A stretch of 64,000 nt of DNA from Adiantum capillus-veneris (GCA_014529385.2 CM043945.1:146237741-146301740), one strand, 5' to 3'. Positions 45,752 to 56,239 are shown, counted from the stretch's first letter. Program-made: numbers and translations. The notes: a model not told the origin generated them from the letters alone.

Positions 45752-47866
45752 TTGGATGTGGCAGAGCAAGGACCGAAGGTTACATGGCCACAACTGCTAC
45801 ATCTTGCACCTAAAGTAAGGCGACAATGGTCCAAAATGGTAAGTACAAGATGCTCGAAAACAAAGGTAGCCGGAGCAATTTCAAGTTGCAACATGAACGA
45901 CATCCTTCCAATTGTTGACGTAAACATAAAAGGAAAGAGGGTTGGAAACACCTACATTGATGGAGGTGCACAAATCTGTGTAATGAGCGAAGCTATGATG
46001 CTTCAATTAGGGCTCGAGGTTGACAGGCCTTCTCCATGCAAGGCAAAGATGGCAAACAATGCAAAAGTAAAGTGTGTGGGTGTGGTAAGTGCCGTGAAAA
46101 TAAAATCTTTCAACACTGAGGTAGAGGTAGATGTTTTTGTAATGCCTACTAAGGGGGAGGGCTATCCACTAATCTTGGGAAGGCCATGGTTGATGGCCAT
46201 GAAGGAAAAACAAGACTGGGGTATTGGCCTTCTACGCATGACCGGTAAGAAAGGGGAGACAATCTACTACGACATGAGGATTGGCAAGCAGAAGCAAATG
46301 AATCTGGAAACATCGGCAGATGAAACCAGTAGCAAATCTTCCACTTTTGAGGGGGAGACCACATCCACCGACGAAAGTGACAGTTCCATTGATGTGATGG
46401 GTATCATTATGAAGGATCCACAAAGGGTAAGCACAACTGGTGATCCATCACCAAAAGGGCAACCCAATGAAGAGGAGAGCAAATCACTTGGCCTAGGAGG
46501 AAGTAGGTTGAAGGGTATGTTGTCTACGGAATTAACACTTGAGGAGAAAGATAGTTTTTTGCAAATGTTGATTGGATTTTCTAACCTGTTCATTGACAAC
46601 TATGAAAGAATCACAGGCATTACAGTGGTGGAACATCATATTAAGCTGAAGGAAGGGGTAAAACCAGTTGTGCAAAAGCTACGACGACTGGGGGTCATAC
46701 AAGAAAAGGCACTCTTGGCCGAGGTAAGGAAACTGCTGGAGGCGGGATTCATCTATCCCGTAGAAAACTCAGAATGGGTGTCACCCGTAGTGGTGACGCC
46801 TAAAAAGAATGGTAAGTGGAGGGTCTGTGTTGACTACAAACCACTAAATGCAGCTACAAAGAGAGACCTCTTTCCTCTCCCTTTCTTGGATGAAATTCTG
46901 AATGAAGTAGCGGGTTTTGAATGCTATACCGTCTGTGATGGTTATTCTAGATACTTTCAAATACGCATAGCCTTGGAAGATCAGCTAAAAACCACTTTTA
47001 TCACGCCATGGGGTTGTTTTGCATACAAGGTTATGCCATTTGGTCTCACGAATGCACCTGCCACATTCCAAAGATATGTCACATATGTTTTTCAACCGTT
47101 CTTTGGAACATCCATAAGAGTGTTCATTGATGATTTTTGTATATATAGCTCCCGTATTTCACATTTAGAAAAGGTAACTGAAGGTTTGGCCAGGTTGCAG
47201 AGCCTAGGTGGGCAATTAAATGTAGATAAATGCCACATTGAGGAGAGTAAAGTCATTTTACTAGGCCATGAAATTTCAGCAAAAGGTATCAACGACGACC
47301 CAAGTAAGGTGTCCGCACTCATAGCCCTACCTTCACCAACGACCGCACGTCAACTGGTCTCTTTTCTACAGAAGGTGAGGTACTTAAGTATATTCATACA
47401 TCTACTATCACAACTTGTTCTACCACTGCAACAACTCACTCAAAGATCAACTTTCACTTGGGACGAGGAAAGCGAACATCACTACAACAAGGTAAAGGAG
47501 GTCTTAGCCACTCTACCAACTATCTCACCACCTAAGTGGGATGAAAAATTCTATGTCACCTCAAGTGTTGGTGATGACTCATTGGGGGCTGTGCTACTCC
47601 AAAAGGATACGACGACATCTTTCATGAGGCCAATCTACTTCTCTAGTCGAATGATGACAGTAGGAGAGAAAGGTTTCACCCATGTGGAACACTTAGTCCT
47701 AGCTCTTAGATTTGCAACTACAAAGTTTAGGTCATATTTGTTGCCTAAGCAATTTGTGATTCTAACCACGGATGAAATATTTTCCTATGTTGTACAGCAC
47801 ATGGATGTGTCTACTAGGATTACTAAATGGCTAGTTCGTCTGCAAGAGTTTGACTACACGGTATAG
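45752..47866 (+). CDS. Gypsy protease, reverse transcriptase and first RNase H
   Basis: A 704-codon frame. The protease site is YIDGGAQICVMSEAM (about residue 68), where most Ty3 proteases have D-S/T-G-A; here it is D-G-G-A. Then a long acidic linker and the reverse transcriptase: VSPVVVTPKKNGKWRVCVDY, RDLFPLPFLDEILNEVAGFE, CDGYSRYFQIRI, MPFGLTNAPATFQRYV, and the catalytic FIDDFCIYSS (about 457; Ty3 consensus Y/F-x-D-D). RNase H follows (FTWDEESEHHYNKVKEVL, SSVGDDSLGAVLLQ, THVEHLVLALRFA). The frame stops in TAG at 47864 just inside the segment that leads to the second RNase H. Confidence 0.93.
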   Translation: MDVAEQGPKVTWPQLLHLAPKVRRQWSKMVSTRCSKTKVAGAISSCNMNDILPIVDVNIKGKRVGNTYIDGGAQICVMSEAMMLQLGLEVDRPSPCKAKMANNAKVKCVGVVSAVKIKSFNTEVEVDVFVMPTKGEGYPLILGRPWLMAMKEKQDWGIGLLRMTGKKGETIYYDMRIGKQKQMNLETSADETSSKSSTFEGETTSTDESDSSIDVMGIIMKDPQRVSTTGDPSPKGQPNEEESKSLGLGGSRLKGMLSTELTLEEKDSFLQMLIGFSNLFIDNYERITGITVVEHHIKLKEGVKPVVQKLRRLGVIQEKALLAEVRKLLEAGFIYPVENSEWVSPVVVTPKKNGKWRVCVDYKPLNAATKRDLFPLPFLDEILNEVAGFECYTVCDGYSRYFQIRIALEDQLKTTFITPWGCFAYKVMPFGLTNAPATFQRYVTYVFQPFFGTSIRVFIDDFCIYSSRISHLEKVTEGLARLQSLGGQLNVDKCHIEESKVILLGHEISAKGINDDPSKVSALIALPSPTTARQLVSFLQKVRYLSIFIHLLSQLVLPLQQLTQRSTFTWDEESEHHYNKVKEVLATLPTISPPKWDEKFYVTSSVGDDSLGAVLLQKDTTTSFMRPIYFSSRMMTVGEKGFTHVEHLVLALRFATTKFRSYLLPKQFVILTTDEIFSYVVQHMDVSTRITKWLVRLQEFDYTV

Positions 47867-47890
47867 GTAGAAAGCACGACAAGGGCAAGT

Positions 47891-49186
47891 TTGGGGGGAC
47901 TCATGACCTACCAAGTCTTTGAAAGGAAGGAGAAGAAATCTAAGGGAGGAGAAGTCCGATTACCTCTAGTACCACCGATGGTAGAAGGAGCATACTCTCT
48001 CTATTTTGATGGAGCCTACAAGAGAGCGTCTGACAAAGCAGCTGTAGGCATAGTGGTCTTTGATGACAAAGGGACAAAGGTATTTTTATTGGGCCAATTG
48101 TTAGATTCACATTCTAACAATGAAGCTGAGTATGCAGCACTAACCAAGGGTCTACAATGGTGTGTCTCTCAAGGTGTACAACGCCTTAATGTATTTGGGG
48201 ATGCTCTACTTCTTGTAAGGAAAGTAAATGGAGCATGGAAATGTAAGAATCCTAGTTTAAGGACTCACTTAAGTGGTGTAAAAACCTTGTTGGGTAAATT
48301 TGAAGAAGTTCAAATACACCATATCCCAAGGGCTCAAAACCAAGAAGCAGATGCCCTAGCAAGTGAAAGACTACATGAAGTGGTGGTTGGAGCAATAAAG
48401 CTAAAGCTCCCTCTATTTCAAGGCAGTGACGCCTTGCCTGACATCATGCATTTTTTGGAAATAGGGGAATGCCCATCAGATTTAACAAAGGGACAGAAGC
48501 AATGGCTGACATGGAAGGCCACAAGGTATCGACTCATCAATGACGGTTTGTACTGTAAGGGTAAGGACCAAATACTCAGGAAGGTCCCTCTCTCTCAGGA
48601 AATCACAGAAGTAATTGCTAGCTATCACGACGGGGTTTGTGGTGGTCACTTTGCCCTAGACATAACAAGTAGGAAAATCTTGCAGGCTGGCTTCATATGG
48701 CCTAGCCTCAACCGTGATGTACACCACTGGTGCAAAACGTGTAAGTTGTGTCAAAAGGCCGGCACTAGGTCACTTATGCCTGAACCACAAACACCTATTC
48801 TCTCATATGGCCCATTTGAAAAATGGGGTATCGATGCCATTGGGCCATTACCTAGGGCCAACTCAGGAAAATTCTACATTATCATGGGGGTCGACTACAT
48901 GACTAGATGGGCAGAGGCTACAGCCACCACTAGAATCACAGCGGTAGAGGTAGCTAAATTTATCTACGAGCACATATGTTGTAGGCTTGGCACACCTTTA
49001 GAGATCATCTCTGATAGAGGGCAAGGTTTCAGAGCAGACTTGGTAGGAGAATTAATGCAGAAACTGGGCATTACAAGGAGGCACTCTTCACCATATTACC
49101 CTCAATGTAATGGCCTAGTTGAAAAGGTAAATGGAATGGTTTCTAAAATTATTACCAAGCAGGTAAACAATAATCCTGGAGACTGA
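47891..49186 (+). CDS. Gypsy second RNase H (aRNH) and integrase core
   Basis: A 431-codon frame. The additional RNase H has its four acids in order: YSLYFDGAYKRA (about residue 42), SNNEAEYAALTKG (about 77), VFGDALLLV (about 104) and NQEADALASE (about 154). Integrase follows with the HHCC zinc-binding YHDGVCGGHF and CKTCKLCQKA, then GIDAIGPL (about 314), ISDRGQGFRADLV (about 374) and NGLVEKVNG (about 409), giving D, D and E. The frame is cut by TGA at 49184, where the family has Trp (GD-W-DKYL), and continues in the next entry. Confidence 0.93.
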   Translation: MGGLMTYQVFERKEKKSKGGEVRLPLVPPMVEGAYSLYFDGAYKRASDKAAVGIVVFDDKGTKVFLLGQLLDSHSNNEAEYAALTKGLQWCVSQGVQRLNVFGDALLLVRKVNGAWKCKNPSLRTHLSGVKTLLGKFEEVQIHHIPRAQNQEADALASERLHEVVVGAIKLKLPLFQGSDALPDIMHFLEIGECPSDLTKGQKQWLTWKATRYRLINDGLYCKGKDQILRKVPLSQEITEVIASYHDGVCGGHFALDITSRKILQAGFIWPSLNRDVHHWCKTCKLCQKAGTRSLMPEPQTPILSYGPFEKWGIDAIGPLPRANSGKFYIIMGVDYMTRWAEATATTRITAVEVAKFIYEHICCRLGTPLEIISDRGQGFRADLVGELMQKLGITRRHSSPYYPQCNGLVEKVNGMVSKIITKQVNNNPGD

Positions 49187-49660
49187 GATAAGTACCTACT
49201 ACCAGCTTTATGGGCCTACAGAACTTCATTCTGTACATCATTGGGATTCACACCGTATCATCTAGTATTTGGTAAGGAAGCAATCTTGCTCATTGAAGTG
49301 CAACTACAAAGTCTCAGAGTAATGGCAAGCCAACTTCAACAGCCCAACATGCATTTGAGAGATCACATCATCAACTTGGAAAGACTGCAGCTAGACAGAG
49401 AAGAAGCAATAAATTATTATGCGGCACAAGCAGAGTATAGACGGCTTAGCTTTAACCAGCATCTCCGGCAAAAAGGATTGAAGAAAGGAATGTTGGTGCT
49501 CCGCTACGACAATCGCTTCGACACGCGCAAGGATAAGAAACTCCTGCTCCGATGGGAAGGCCCTTTCATCGTCACGAAAAAGTATGCCAATGGAAGCTAC
49601 CAGCTTATGGAGGCCGATGGAAAACTTCATAAAACCAGGGTAAATGGTTGGCAAACCTAA
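49187..49660 (+). pseudogene. Gypsy integrase C-terminal part
   Basis: In the same frame after the TGA: DKYLLPALWAYRTSFCTSLG, FTPYHLVFGKEAILLIEVQL, then LRQKGLKKGMLVLRYDNRFD and LLLRWEGPFIVTKKYANGSY, ending LHKTRVNGWQT. WAYRTS, TPY.LVFG.EA and the 'kl...WEGPf.V......gsY.L' chromo-like end are standard Ty3/Tat integrase motifs. No chromodomain proper is seen. Confidence 0.9.
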
Positions 49661-50980
49661 CAGGACATAAAAGTGTCCTTTCAGGGTTTAGGAAAAAAAT
49701 TCCAAAACCATAGTAGATCCACTCATTTTGAAAAATCCTTTCATGAGCTTATAGTTCAATAACTACTACATATGGAAAAAATGAGAAACTTGTAATTTTT
49801 CTCATCCCTTGGTCACTACAAGCCTCCAAAGTTTATGGACCAGTGCATTTTTCCCAAAACAACAATTTCTTACGGTTGATTGCATATAAATAAGAGTGGG
49901 GATTTTTGTAGGACATGAGATAAAATGCCCCGTTAACTTCAGTGGGTTGGTGACCAAAACATATGGTTGCTTTTACCTCACCAATTTGTTTTTGGGCAAA
50001 AAAAATAGGTACAAAAAGGTTGCATTTTTGCCATTCTGCGGACCTATCATCAAAGTTTCTATAGTCACACTCAATAGAGATACTATATACATGTTTTCTT
50101 AGATCCCTTTGGGCCTTTGGATTCAAAAGGAGCCATGGATCATGTCAAAAGGATAATGAATCTCTTACAATTGGAACTTTGGGGGCAATGATAAAGTGCT
50201 AAATACAGCAAACATGAAAAAACTGGGTTTAGCATTATGACCTCTAGAAACCCATAGAAACTACTCAATATCTAGCCAAGTTTGTAGTCTATGATTAGAT
50301 ATGGTTACTACCTACAAAATACACACAATTGGCCTAAGAAACTAGCAATATTGAGAAAGTTATACTTGCTACTCTAAAATGGATCGTATTCTTCAGCAAT
50401 CAAAAAACTTAGCCATCATCATATATTATGCTATATAGCATATTAGGTCCCCCAAAACTCAAGGAAGATTATCTTTATGTTATACATTACATTTACACAA
50501 TCAAAATTGAATTTGGATATAAAGAAAGCCACCCAAAAAATCATAAAAGTGCTAATTTTGGCCAAAAAACAGGATTATGCAATTCTTGTAAATTGGTCAT
50601 AACTTTCAATTATAACACTTAGCTCTCCCTACAAGCATCAAAACATGTTGAGAACTATGAAGGCCTAACCTCTAGCCATCTAAACCTCATAAACATGAAT
50701 TTTAGAGTGGTATAGCTGCCAAAAATTGAAAAAAAACCAAAAACAGGACTCGTTTTTTCACACAGTTTGGGTTCAAAAATGTTGTGCAAGAGTAAGGTTA
50801 ATGGTGAGATTGATGATTTAAAAAAAATGCTAAGTTTTTTTCAACTCATAGGGCAACTTTGTGGATATATAGCACCTAGAAATTCATTTTCATACTCTTC
50901 AAATAATTCAAGCAAAATGGTCACTTAACAGGACACAAAAGTGTCCAAGGACATAAAAGTGTCCTGTTACCATTCTAGTG
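49655..50980. repeat. Second copy of the TTAA inverted-repeat element, opposite orientation
   Basis: Nearly the whole stretch matches 14816-16150 in reverse complement. For example, GGACATAAAAGTGTCCTTTC at 49664 pairs with the end of the first copy, and TCAAATAATTCAAGCAAAATGGTCAC near 50900 with its start. The right end reads CTAGTG followed by TTAA (50981-50984). The left end keeps GGTTGG.AACCTAACA but not CACTA or TTAA. It sits between the integrase gene and the 3' LTR of the gypsy element, so it probably travels with that element. Confidence 0.75.
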
Positions 50981-51124
50981 TTAAACCTTATTTTCTTCGA
51001 TTTGACCAGGCTCCACCTATTGACATTCCAGATGAGGACACACCATCACCTGCCACCTCCAATGATAATGATCAAACAGATGAGCTAGAGACATGAATGC
51101 CTCTAGCCAAAACGAGAGGGCTAA

Positions 51125-52582
51125 TGATGGGGGCTTTTCACAAGCCAAGCTCCCATACCCCTCTTCTCTCGTCCCCACCCCATGGAAACCTCCTCTTAGG
51201 GAGGGAGTGATAAAAGTCATTGGAAAAGTAAGAAAAAAATAAAGTATGATTATGTAAATATGTGAGAAAGGTAAAATAGGCCACCTCGTGCCTACGGGGC
51301 AGCCCATCGCCACCTTGCCTCCTTTTTCTTCACTGTTGCCCCGCCGTGTGTCCCTTTTCCTCTCCTCCACTCAAAAGGTCAACTGCCTCTCTCTTCCCCT
51401 TGTCCTTTCTCCTTTCTCTCTCCCCTCAAGCTACCCCACCCCTCACCAATAATACATTCTAACTCACATGCCACCTCTCCTATCTTCCAAAACAGTATAC
51501 CTCACCCCCCTTTTCTCTCTCCTATCATATCCCATGACCCAAATATCCCTCTCTCTCTCTCTCTAAAGGGTGCCATGTCTCCTGTCCTGTAGCCAGATAA
51601 CCTCCCCCACACTCACACACACTCAGTTTCACTGAAAAAGGTGCGCACAGACCCATCCCCACCCGGTGGTTACCTGATTTTTCTTGTGTTCACACACATC
51701 TGCACACAGATTCACCTCTGAACACACTCCCCTCTCTCCCCTCTTGTAATTACTTTATTCTGCATGTCACCTCTCTTTTTCCCATTCACCCATCTCTCCC
51801 TCTTAGTCTCTCTCATGAGACTGCTGTTCTGGCACATTTACACACAGCCAGACAAGTGGGGCCCACAGTCACATGGCCTGTGTAGATAATGATTTCTTCA
51901 TTTCTAAATTCTAGAATTTCTCCCCCCTCCTCCCCTATATAAAGAAGGGTCACCATCACACTAAATACACACAACATCACCAAAGAGTACACTATGCACT
52001 GTGTGTGCCTAGTGCACACACACACACCCACACCACCACCATCACCGCAATCACCATGCTCATCTTGAGCATGACCTCTACACCCTTGGGCTATGGAAGA
52101 TGAAGGGCGGATAAATGAAGGATGATGGCCATAACCCTCGTGCGAGTCTTCGCCATCATCTCCCACCTATCCGCCATGTGCTCTACCACTCTCTCCCTTC
52201 TCTTTCCCCTACCCTATGCTCCCCATTTCATCGCCTTATTCTCTAAATAAAGCTTGAGGTTTTGTGAGTATGTTTCTTGCAATGTTTTCCCATGTGAGGT
52301 GTGAGGAATCGCCACCTAGTCTTGTGTTTGGAGTGAGCTTGTGTATGTGTGAAGGGTGTGCGGATTCGCCATCCTTCTGTGATACCTAAGTACTAAGCCT
52401 CTATACTCTCTCTCTCTCTCTCTCTTGCAATGTTTGAGGTTTTGTGAGTATGTTTCTTGCAATGTTTTCCCATGTGAGGTGTGAGGAATCGCCACCTAGT
52501 CTTGTGTTTGGAGTGAGCTTGTGTATGTGTGAAGGGTGTGCGGATTCGCCATCCTTCTGTGATGCCTAAGTACTAAGCCTCT

Positions 52583-52636
<54 letters not shown>

Positions 52637-52850
52637 ACTTGATCTTATTCCCCTTCCTCTTCATCATGACTTCCAAGCATCCATCTCTCTTGGATGAAAA
52701 CTTTGTTATGGTGGTGTGTTGTTTGTGTCCTAGCCGCTCAAGCTAGGTGGTGCCCCCTGTTTGCTTTACTGTGATAGGCTCGAGGCACGCCATTTGGTCC
52801 CCGGTGTTTTAGAGGCCGTCGGGGGTTCGGGGTTCTCTTTGCCCCCGTCA
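51125..52850 (+). repeat. 3' LTR of gypsy Tat element, with internal duplication
   Basis: 1726 bases. Same ends as the 5' LTR, but a 180-base segment starting GAGGTTTTGTGAGTATG at 52256 is repeated in tandem from 52436, including its CT tract. This accounts for the extra length of about 174 bases. Confidence 0.93.
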
Positions 52851-55373
52851 CCAGCATTTTTCAATACCACAAGCTTATTGACCTTTGCTGGTGATGGAGA
52901 AAACGGCCTTCTGGGTTATTGTAAATATCTTACAAGGCAAGCTGAAACTTATAAGGGCATTCTCCAAGCTCAACAATGTGAGATTTTTCGTCTTTCACAT
53001 TTGAATTCTACAGATCAGGTTACCATTTTGCAACACAAAACAGAGGTATAGGAACTGAAAGGAAAGGTACGAAGTTGTCAAATGAAGGACACCATCTTGG
53101 GTGGTCGTATCCGAAAGAAGAAATTGTGCAATCTTGAAACATTGCAGGTTGCATCCGGAGGTCTCAAGAAAAGAATCCGAGCATTAAGGTGATGCTTCTT
53201 GGTTGACTAAATAGTCTTAGTTAAGTAAATTTTTTGTTTTTCTACTTATGCATTGTTTTCATGTGCCTAAATAGTGTTAGTTAAGTAAATTTTCTGTTAT
53301 TTACTTATGCATTGTCTTCATGTAGAGATTCAATCTATCCTGACAAGGAAAACATTGACCCCAAAGACAATATAGGAAAGAGATTGAAGCTACTTATAAG
53401 TAGAATCCTTGCAGAAGATATAGTATATGACAAGAAGTTTAAGGTCCTACAGCGAAATGTAGTGGACCGCTTTATTTCAAAGAACTCGGTGCGTGCAAAA
53501 GAAATACAAGGCACACTTGATTCACTTGGTGTAAGCAAAAGAGGATATTCGGCTATACAGAAATTTGTATCATCCATCTTTGTTAAGAAGGGAATAAAAT
53601 CCAATCTTTTACCATCAGCCTCAAGTGTCTGGAAAGAGAGGCTTCAGCTTAATGACGTATAGGGAGAATATCTTGGACAGCCGTTTCATATTAAAGCAAC
53701 TTACAGTGGACCTGGAGCAAACATGGAATATGATGAGTTCAATAATATTTTTATGGACCTGTAGATGTTGCAGAAGAGAATGGTGGAGTTTTACAACATC
53801 ACATTTGAAGAGTCATGAGGGGTATTACATTTTGTGTTGAAACTAGATGAGTGTGAGCTTGTTAAAGACAAGAATCTAAAGTGTGTTCCTATTGCTTTAA
53901 TGAAGAGCCCTCTCAAAGTGTCCCACTGATGATCCTTTGTATTTTAGTGTTCAATCAGAATCTAACATATGGTGGCTTGGTGCTTTTGAGGTAAGTGAGA
54001 TTCTCAGCTTAGCTCAAATATTCACATCTACTTAAGTCTCAGTTATTTTGTGTTGCAGGTAAAGAAAGAAGATCATGAGATTCTATATTGGGTGTTCCAT
54101 CAAACTAATGTTCCGAAGGTGATTGATTGATAGACTAACCAGGGAGAGGTAGTACATCTAGATGAAAGGTGAGACTTTTAAGTTCAGTGGCATCTTGCAA
54201 GTGAACTCAAAACATTAAAGTGCATGTATAATTGTGGAATGGGTGCAATGGAAAAGTGGTCGTGTTTGTTCTGCATGGATCCTGCAAAGGTCATGGACCC
54301 AAAGTGGTGGAGAAAAGCTCCAACACGTCACATTGAGGACCCTGCTTTTCGATCGATTTTGAAAATACCACTTGTAAATGTCCACATCTGTACAATGCAT
54401 GCCCTTTGTAGAATTGTGGAGAAATTTATATACTTATATATCGGGTTTTCTTGGAAAATCAACAACTCAGCAAAGCGACAGGTGGCTCTGCAGTGCTTAG
54501 AATTGGTACTATTGGATATGGGGCTTCATGGTGGCAATGTGAAAATCCAGTGGGATGAAAAGAGATCAACTGCTGAGAAGGATGTCCCATGCAAACCATC
54601 CATCGGTGGGGTGAAGTTTTTATCTAAACCCCAAGGAATACAAGATCCGAAGCTAACAAAACATGGAAAAATATATAACACATCTTATGTTAGCAAGGTA
54701 GAGTATTAGAGCTGGAAAAAGCTACATATTGCAGTCAAAGATCAAGAACCAACTACTCATAATGCGAAGGCTGAGGTTTGGCGATCGATAGACATGCTAT
54801 TTTTGATGTGAGACAAAGATGACTGGCCACAAGGTTATATAAACAAGTTCAAGGAGAATCTCAACCTTCTCAAGAAATCATTCAAGACAGCGGGACAGAC
54901 ACCCAGATTACTCACTACATGGTATTATTGTGTATTTGATTCTCTTTTATGTGTAACTATGTGAGTGTAAAACATTCTAAGTAATCTGTTTTCATATCTA
55001 GCACATCATTTTCGATCATTTACCATATTTTATACAAAAGTGTGGGAACCCGGTCATATGGAATACCCAAGGGATGGAAAAGTCTCATTACATGGCCAGA
55101 AATGCGTATTTCAGGCACACACGACATGGCGGCTCTCAAATCAAGTCTAACAGTTTGAGAGAACTATTTGAATGGTTCTATCGTAGAATCATTCATCGAA
55201 TGTAGGCAAAAGAAGTCTTGGCCTCTTCAACAACAACACAAGCCATTAGACATTTACAACAAAATAAAATTAAAAGATCAATGGCGTACAACAACTGCGG
55301 TGCTCGTGAAGGTCAACGAAGGTGGAGAGAGACAATGGTGTATGTGAACCACAAGTGGAGAAAGATACTCTGA
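52851..55373 (+). pseudogene. Unrecognised transposase-like gene, copy 2, main part (intron-containing)
   Basis: Reads PAFFNTTSLLTFAGDGENGL, LGYCKYLTRQAETYKG, a helical stretch, TAG (53049), then an intron ending at CATGTAG (53325). Next: IYPDKENIDPKDNIGKRLKL, EIQGTLDSLGVSKRGYSAIQ, NNIFMDL.MLQKRMVEFYNI, KLDECELVKDKNLKCV, WWLGAFE, intron 53991-54058 (GTAAGT...TTGCAG), VKKEDHEILYWVFHQ, MYNCGMGAMEKWSCLFCMDP, VNVHICTMHALCRIVEKFIY, intron 54922-55001, then HIIFDHLPYFIQKCGNPVIW, NTQGMEKSHYMARNAYFRHT, RHGGSQIKSNSL, ending at TGA 55371. Conserved His/Cys pairs (CLFC, HICTMH) and GMEK-H suggest an RNase-H-like DDE transposase with Asp in KLDE and Glu in GMEK; this is inference. Frame is mostly intact but carries TAG/TGA at 53049, 53660, about 53762 and 53816. 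Confidence 0.6.
53192..53325 (+). other. Intron of copy 2 with duplicated 3' splice region
   Basis: Between ATTAAG-GTGATG and CATGTAG-AGATTC. A segment of about 60 bases (TTAGTTAAGTAAATTTT ... TTATGCATTGTTTTCATGT) is present twice (about 53207-53264 and 53276-53325). Only the second copy ends in TAG; the first ends in TGC. Confidence 0.55.
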
Positions 55374-55444
55374 GTGGATGACATTGTACAAAATTTCTAT
55401 ATTTCTGTAATACATGATCTTATACAATTGCTACTTGAAGTGTA

Positions 55445-55840
55445 TCAAGATTCTGAAGGTTCAATTTTGTTTTTTGGCACAACACCCTTGTAACGAATCA
55501 TGAGATGTTTGCCATACTCTAAAAGTTCATCCAGGTTTTGTCTACCAAGGGCTAGTGCCATTGCTGTGTAAGTGTAGTAATACGCTGCTTGACCACCTGT
55601 ATAGCCCGAGCAATAACCAAAAAAATCTCTGGCAAACACTTTGTCCACAAGAATGACTTTATCTACACTTTTGGGTAGCACGGGTCCACCCAAGAAGCAT
55701 GATAGTGTCTTTAATGTGTAAGTTGTTGTTGTACCCTCTTGTGGCATTCCATTGTGAAAAACTATTATCGACGACTCGCAAAGCTTCGAAAGGTACTGTG
55801 CTAGGGCCGCATCACAATACTCTTGAGTCCGCCGTCAAAG
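55445..55840 (-). CDS. Unrecognised ORF, possibly a 3'-terminal exon
   Basis: The 100-codon frame 55445-55747 (MPQEGTTTTYTLKTLSCFLG, VLVDKVFARDFFGYCSGYTG, AAYYYTYTAMALALGRQ, NLDELLEYGKHLMIRYKGVV) has protein-like composition and continues upstream without a stop to about 55830 (TQEYCDAALAQYLSKLCESS). A tandem CA run lies at 55892-55911. The gene ends on the minus strand facing the end of copy 2. It resembles no family I can name; it could be an exon of a host gene or of another element. The 303-base open frame is longer than most background frames here. Confidence 0.4.
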
Positions 55841-55984
55841 GAAGTCATCCTTGTTAGCAATCCAAGACTGCACATATCATGTCTGAGTAAGTGACACACA
55901 CACACACACACAGAGTTACCATGAAGCTCTCATCCTGCAAAAAGAGATTTTCCTACCACTGGTCCACATACGTAGTTGACTCCT

Positions 55985-56211
55985 TGTTGGAATTAGGGTT
56001 GCAGAGAAACGCAAACAGCTTAGAGAAGACGAAGGAAGCTCAAGGCACACAATAGAGAGTATGTTTCTTAGTATGCAATGGAAAGATAGATAGCCATAGA
56101 GTGATGGGCGTATATACAATGCTCGGGGGAAAAAACCTCCCAAACAGGGAAAAAATGCCTCGGCGGTCCTAGTGTGTTCACACACATCACTACCACATGT
56201 ACATGGTAACA
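55985..56211 (-). repeat. 3' LTR of copia element 2
   Basis: On the minus strand it starts TGTTACCATGTACATG directly after a purine tract CCAGGGGGGGATT and ends TAATTCCAACA. Contains TGTATATACGCCC, a possible TATA region. The length of 227 bases is at the short end for copia LTRs. Confidence 0.75.
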
Positions 56212-56239
56212 AATCCCCCCCTGGAGTGATGCGGTGAAC

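Larger units (their letters stand above)
42107..52850 (+). mobile_element. Complete Ty3/gypsy LTR retrotransposon, Tat-type (second RNase H)
   Basis: Direct LTRs at 42107-43658 and 51125-52850 begin TGATGGGGGC and end CCCGTCA, with CCAG on both outer sides (42103-42106, 52851-52854). Internal order: gag, protease, reverse transcriptase-RNase H, a second plant/archaeal-type RNase H, integrase. That extra RNase H between RT and integrase is diagnostic for the Tat clade (Retand/Ogre-like). Nonsense codons at 45725, 47864 and 49184 separate the parts. The region after integrase holds a copy of the TTAA-element sequence (49655-50980). The insertion split the copy 2 gene in the same orientation. 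Confidence 0.95.
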
